A DNA stretch of 64,000 bases, from contig DASCMO010000059.1 in NCBI GenBank assembly GCA_036010965.1, forward strand, positions 1-64,000. Reading direction: 5' to 3'. This document shows positions 60,659 to 64,000 of this stretch, piece after piece; within the stretch, counting starts at the first letter, position 1; each line of letters begins with the position of its first letter. Below the pieces are notes generated by a model. It saw nothing but the letters and a program-made list of their open reading frames with translations, was not told the origin of the DNA and searched no databases. Position numbers and translations under genes: made by a program. Origin of the DNA: GCA-2686265 sp036010965 (lineage in GTDB: Bacteria; Planctomycetota; UBA1135; GCA-002686595).

Positions 60659-63600
60659 ACGCCGCCCGGCTGGCCGTTGCCGGTCTGCGCCACTACTGGC
60701 GTACGAACCTGGGCGTGGCCCTCGGGGCGGGCGTGGCGGCCGCGGTGCTCGTGGGCGCGCTCTTGGTCGGGGACTCGGTGCGCGCGACCCTCGAGGAACA
60801 GGCCCTCGCACGGATCGGGAAGATCGACGCGGCGTTGGACGCGGGAGACCGGCTGTTTGGCGACGAGCTCGCCGGAGCGCTGTCGGAAGACCTCGACGGC
60901 GTGCGCTCGGCCGCAGTCTTGCGCCTGTTCGGCGTGGCCTCGGTGCCGGGAGCGGGCCTGCGGGCCAACGATGTGCAGACCCTCGGCGTGGACGGGGTCT
61001 TCGCGTCCCTCGCACAAGAACCGAGCACCACCGCGCTCCCCGCTCCGGGGGACGTGGTGCTCAACCGGCGCCTGTCGAATCAACTGCGCGTCGGCGTCGG
61101 GGACCATGTGTTGCTGCGCATCGACCGGCCCAGCGCCATGTCACGCGACATGGTCCTGGCCCAGAGCGATGAGCGGACGATCGCCCTGCGCGTGCGCGTG
61201 AGCGGAGTGCTGGGTGACTCCGAACTCGGCCGCTTCTCCCTGACGGCCGGCCAGCTCGCGCCCTTCAGCGCATTCCTCGCACGCGGGTGGCTGCAAGAGC
61301 AGCTCGAGATCGGGTCGCGCTCGAACCTGTTGCTGGTGGGCGGCGAGGAGTCGTCGGCGGCCGTGACCGCTGCCGCCGAGGGTGCCCTGCGGCGCGTCTG
61401 GACCCTCGCCGACGCCGGGCTGGATCTGCGATCTCTCGCGCTCGGCGAGGGGGTCGAGCTGACCGGCCGGCGCGTCTTCCTGGACGCAGCCGTAGGCGAA
61501 GCGGCGGCGAAGCTGCCGCTTGCGGCCGCGGGCGTGCTGACCACCTTTGCAAAAGAGCTGCGCGTCGGCGAGCGCTCCACGCCCTACTCGTTCGTGAGCG
61601 CCCTGGGTCCTCTGGGCGACGGCGCAGGCGTGGGAGAGATCCTGCCGGCCGATCTCGCCGATGACGAGCTCGTGATCAACTCGTGGCTGGCGGCCGACCT
61701 CGAGGCCGAGGTCGGGGACGAGCTGCTGCTCACGACCTACGCGCTCGGTCCGTCCTCGCGCCTGGTCGAGCGCATGAACGCCTTTCGCGTACGGGGCGTC
61801 GTGCCTCTCGCGGGGGACGCGGCCGACCCCTCGCTGATGCCGGCCTTCCCGGGTCTGGCGGGCGCCGACCACTGCCGCGACTGGGAGCCTGGGGTGGACC
61901 TCGACCTCGCCCGCGTGCGCGACGAGGACGAGGCCTACTGGGACGAGTACGGCGGCACGCCCAAGGCCTTCGTCAGCCTGGCCGCGGGCCAGGAGATGTG
62001 GGAGGACCGCTTCGGCTCTCTGACCGCCGTGCGCTTTCCCGGAGCCGAACGCGAGCGCGTCGCAAGCCTTCTGCGCGAGGCCCTCGACCCGGCCTCTGTG
62101 GGGCTGTTCTTTCGCGATGTGCGCACCCCGGCTCTTGCGTCGAGCGCGTCAGCTACGGACTTCGGGAGCCTCTTTGGCGGGCTCTCCTTCTTTCTGATCG
62201 CCGCCGCCCTGCTGTTGATGGCAATGCTCTTCGCCTTCGGCGTCGAGCAGCGTGCGCGAGAACTCGGGTTGCTGCTGGCGATCGGTTTTCGCCGGCGGCG
62301 CGCGTTGCGCGGCTTTCTGGGGGAAGGCGTCGTGCTGGCGGTCGCAGGCTCAGCCATAGGGACGGCGGGCGGGGTGGCCTTCACCGCCGCCATGTTGCGC
62401 GGGCTGGGGACGATCTGGAGTGGCGCGGTGGGAGGGACGGCCATCGAACTGGCCGTCAGTCCGATCAGCTTGACAGTCGGTTTCCTGATCAGCGTCGTCA
62501 CGGCATCGGGCTCGATGTGGCTGATGTCGCGTCGACTGGCGCGGCGTCCGGCGTCGGAGCTGATGGCGGGAGCGTCAACCGGCGGTGCACCGGTGGTTGC
62601 CGGGAGAGCTCGGCGCGCGCCGTGGCTCGCGGCGCTCTGCGTGCTGGGGGCGACGGCGGTCCTTGCGACGAATGATCCGCGCGCGGGCTCCGCCGCGGCC
62701 GGCGCCTTCTTTGGCGCAGGTGCCCTGCTCCTGGCGGCGGCCTTGGCCGCGAGCGGAGCGTTGCTGGCATGGCTGGGCGGCGGACGACGCCCAGCGCAGG
62801 CCGCGCTCGCGATGCTCGCCATGAGCGGAGCGGCGCGCCGGCCCGGGCGCAGCCTGGCCACCGTCGCGCTCCTGGCATCGGGCACTTTTCTGGTCGTCGC
62901 CGTTGGAGCCAATCGCCTGGACGCCGGCCGCGGCAGCGCGCAGGTGTCGGGGCGCGACACGGGCACGGGCGGCTTTGCGCTCTTCGGTCGTTCGACCCTG
63001 GGCGTCCTGCACGACATCAACAGCGCGCAGGGCCGAGAAGCGTATGGCCTGGACCCCGAACTGCTCGACGGCGTGCAGGCCGTGCCCCTGCGCGTGCGCG
63101 ACGGGGACGAGGCGAGCTGCCTGAACCTCAGTCTGTCGACGAACCCACGCCTGGTGGGGGTCGAGCCGGCGCTCCTGGACGCCCGGCGCGCCTTCCGCTT
63201 CGCGCAGACCGTCGAGGGCGTGGAGGCCGAACGCGGGTGGCTGGCGCTGGAGACGGTCGCGCCGGACGGCGCCGTGCCGGCGATCGGTGACCAGGCCAGC
63301 ATCACCTGGGCGATGCACAAGCAGGTGGGGGACACGATTCTGTACACCGACGAGCGCGGCCGTCCCTTCCGCGTGCGCATCGTGGGCGCGGTCGCGAGCT
63401 CGATCCTGCAGGGCAACCTGCTGATCGCCGAGAGCGCCTTCGAGCGGCTGTTTCCCTCCCAGAGCGGACACCGGATGTTTCTGATCGACGCGCCTTTCGA
63501 ACGCGCGCCGGCGGTCGCCGGGGAGCTCGGCCGCGCCCTCGAGGACGTCGGCCTGGAGGTGACCTCGGCCGCCGCGCGCCTGGATGAGTTCAACGCCGTC

Positions 63601-63981
63601 CAGAACACCTACCTGTCGATCTTCGGCGTGCTGGGCGCCATCGGGATGTTGCTCGGCAGCGTCGGCCTGGGACTCGTCGTGTTGCGCAACACCCTCGAGC
63701 GACGCGGCGAGCTGGCCTTGCTGCGCGCCGTGGGGTTCCGGCGGGCCGTGGTGGGTCGGCTCGTGATCGGTGAGCATGCCTTGCTGCTTGCCTTGGGGTT
63801 GGGGGCCGGGAGCGTCGCCGGCCTCGTCGCCATGCTGCCGGCCGTGGCGGGAGCCGGCGCCGGATGGGAGCGCGCCGCGGGGCTCGTCGCCGCCCTCGCA
63901 GCAAGCGGTATCCTGTGGGTCGCCGCCGCGGCGCGCTGGGCCGTGGGCGGGGATGTGCTCGACGCCCTGCGCAAGGAGTAG
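60655..63981 (+). CDS. ABC transporter permease, FtsX family, two-FtsX-domain type
   Basis: 1108 residues from the ATG at 60655 (ATGA overlap with the ATPase gene). An open frame further left is noise. The N-terminal helix (LGVALGAGVAAAVLVGALLVG) precedes a MacB-like periplasmic domain (about 45-490). An FtsX domain follows with three helices (about 505-600; GLSFFLIAAALLLMAMLFAFG, RARELGLLLAIGF). Central helices are at about 655-750, then a second periplasmic domain. A final FtsX domain is at about 980-1100 (FGVLGAIGMLLGSVGLGLVVL, RGELALLRAVGFRR). The large size and doubled FtsX architecture are of the kind seen in planctomycetes and lipid exporters. Probably exports or extracts a lipid or lipoprotein. 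Ends 19 bases before the window edge. Confidence 0.92.
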   Translation: MNAARLAVAGLRHYWRTNLGVALGAGVAAAVLVGALLVGDSVRATLEEQALARIGKIDAALDAGDRLFGDELAGALSEDLDGVRSAAVLRLFGVASVPGAGLRANDVQTLGVDGVFASLAQEPSTTALPAPGDVVLNRRLSNQLRVGVGDHVLLRIDRPSAMSRDMVLAQSDERTIALRVRVSGVLGDSELGRFSLTAGQLAPFSAFLARGWLQEQLEIGSRSNLLLVGGEESSAAVTAAAEGALRRVWTLADAGLDLRSLALGEGVELTGRRVFLDAAVGEAAAKLPLAAAGVLTTFAKELRVGERSTPYSFVSALGPLGDGAGVGEILPADLADDELVINSWLAADLEAEVGDELLLTTYALGPSSRLVERMNAFRVRGVVPLAGDAADPSLMPAFPGLAGADHCRDWEPGVDLDLARVRDEDEAYWDEYGGTPKAFVSLAAGQEMWEDRFGSLTAVRFPGAERERVASLLREALDPASVGLFFRDVRTPALASSASATDFGSLFGGLSFFLIAAALLLMAMLFAFGVEQRARELGLLLAIGFRRRRALRGFLGEGVVLAVAGSAIGTAGGVAFTAAMLRGLGTIWSGAVGGTAIELAVSPISLTVGFLISVVTASGSMWLMSRRLARRPASELMAGASTGGAPVVAGRARRAPWLAALCVLGATAVLATNDPRAGSAAAGAFFGAGALLLAAALAASGALLAWLGGGRRPAQAALAMLAMSGAARRPGRSLATVALLASGTFLVVAVGANRLDAGRGSAQVSGRDTGTGGFALFGRSTLGVLHDINSAQGREAYGLDPELLDGVQAVPLRVRDGDEASCLNLSLSTNPRLVGVEPALLDARRAFRFAQTVEGVEAERGWLALETVAPDGAVPAIGDQASITWAMHKQVGDTILYTDERGRPFRVRIVGAVASSILQGNLLIAESAFERLFPSQSGHRMFLIDAPFERAPAVAGELGRALEDVGLEVTSAAARLDEFNAVQNTYLSIFGVLGAIGMLLGSVGLGLVVLRNTLERRGELALLRAVGFRRAVVGRLVIGEHALLLALGLGAGSVAGLVAMLPAVAGAGAGWERAAGLVAALAASGILWVAAAARWAVGGDVLDALRKE

Positions 63982-64000
63982 GCTGTCCGGTCGCTTTCGG

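Noticed and set aside
1..64000. CRISPR arrays, insertion sequences, prophage, integrase or attachment sites, tRNA or rRNA genes
   Set aside because: None was seen by eye; no regular short repeats with spacers, no transposase or recombinase motifs and no cloverleaf with conserved T-arm were found. A tool search could still find a small RNA.

Overview
The window is GC-rich, gene-dense bacterial chromosome. It has 43 protein genes with good support plus two small doubtful ORFs, no RNA gene that I could see, and no gap longer than about 225 bases. The gene content points to Planctomycetota. Indicators are several PQQ-like beta-propeller proteins, Gfo/Idh/MocA oxidoreductases next to TIM-barrel isomerases, a DUF6807 protein, a lipoprotein sulfatase, a fusion of a PVC-type membrane-bound dehydrogenase with cytochrome c and DUF1080, and a sigma-factor-like/TPR gene pair. 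The secreted Cys-rich protein at 30703 ends in a domain I associate with marine planctomycetes of the Saltatorellus/Engelhardtia kind; this is from memory and no search was run.

Layout. (1) 1-7515: a minus-strand sugar or polyol block (SDR, isomerase, Gfo/Idh/MocA, isomerase, MFS transporter), then a plus-strand aldehyde dehydrogenase and a minus-strand glutamine-synthetase-like ligase plus SDR. (2) 8924-18528: a phosphonate locus. phnA (phosphonoacetate hydrolase) is on the plus strand. It converges on a tightly packed minus-strand unit of yciB, M1 peptidase, phosphonate-type alcohol dehydrogenase, sulfatase, phnY, phnW and a PhnZ-like HD oxygenase. PhnW, PhnY and PhnA together turn 2-aminoethylphosphonate into phosphonoacetaldehyde, phosphonoacetate, and finally acetate plus phosphate. 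(3) 18553-32857, plus strand: DUF6807 protein, Ste24-type protease, giant PVC fusion, Dabb protein, SLC13-type transporter, two membrane proteins, secreted Cys-rich protein with a hairpin behind it, and oligoribonuclease. (4) 32871-38330, minus strand: sigma-like regulator, TPR-like protein, two small signal-peptide ORFs that are a local duplication, and a 1103-residue repeat-domain protein. (5) 38554-49612, plus strand: MsrA, a propeller-methyltransferase-propeller fusion, a threonine-dehydratase-like enzyme, a TonB receptor and two more propellers. (6) 49665-63981, plus strand: a coupled gene chain. DUF3311 plus a sodium:solute symporter precede a predicted carboxylate-reduction module (short adenylate-forming ligase, acylating-type aldehyde dehydrogenase, iron alcohol dehydrogenase). 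Then come a propeller, a HemN-like radical SAM protein, a glycosyltransferase, a thioesterase, a membrane protein and a LolD/FtsX-type ABC transporter.

Many neighbouring genes overlap by four bases (ATGA, GTGA or TTGA), so translational coupling is the rule. Several genes have a TAG-N-N-T hexamer a few bases before the start codon, suggesting very short or absent leaders. Two divergent pairs (8903/8924 and 18528/18553) appear to share one symmetric hexamer.

The best candidates for something undescribed are the carboxylate-reduction module, the sulfatase and PhnZ-like protein built into the phosphonate operon, the symmetric divergent promoters, and the duplicated small signal-peptide ORFs.
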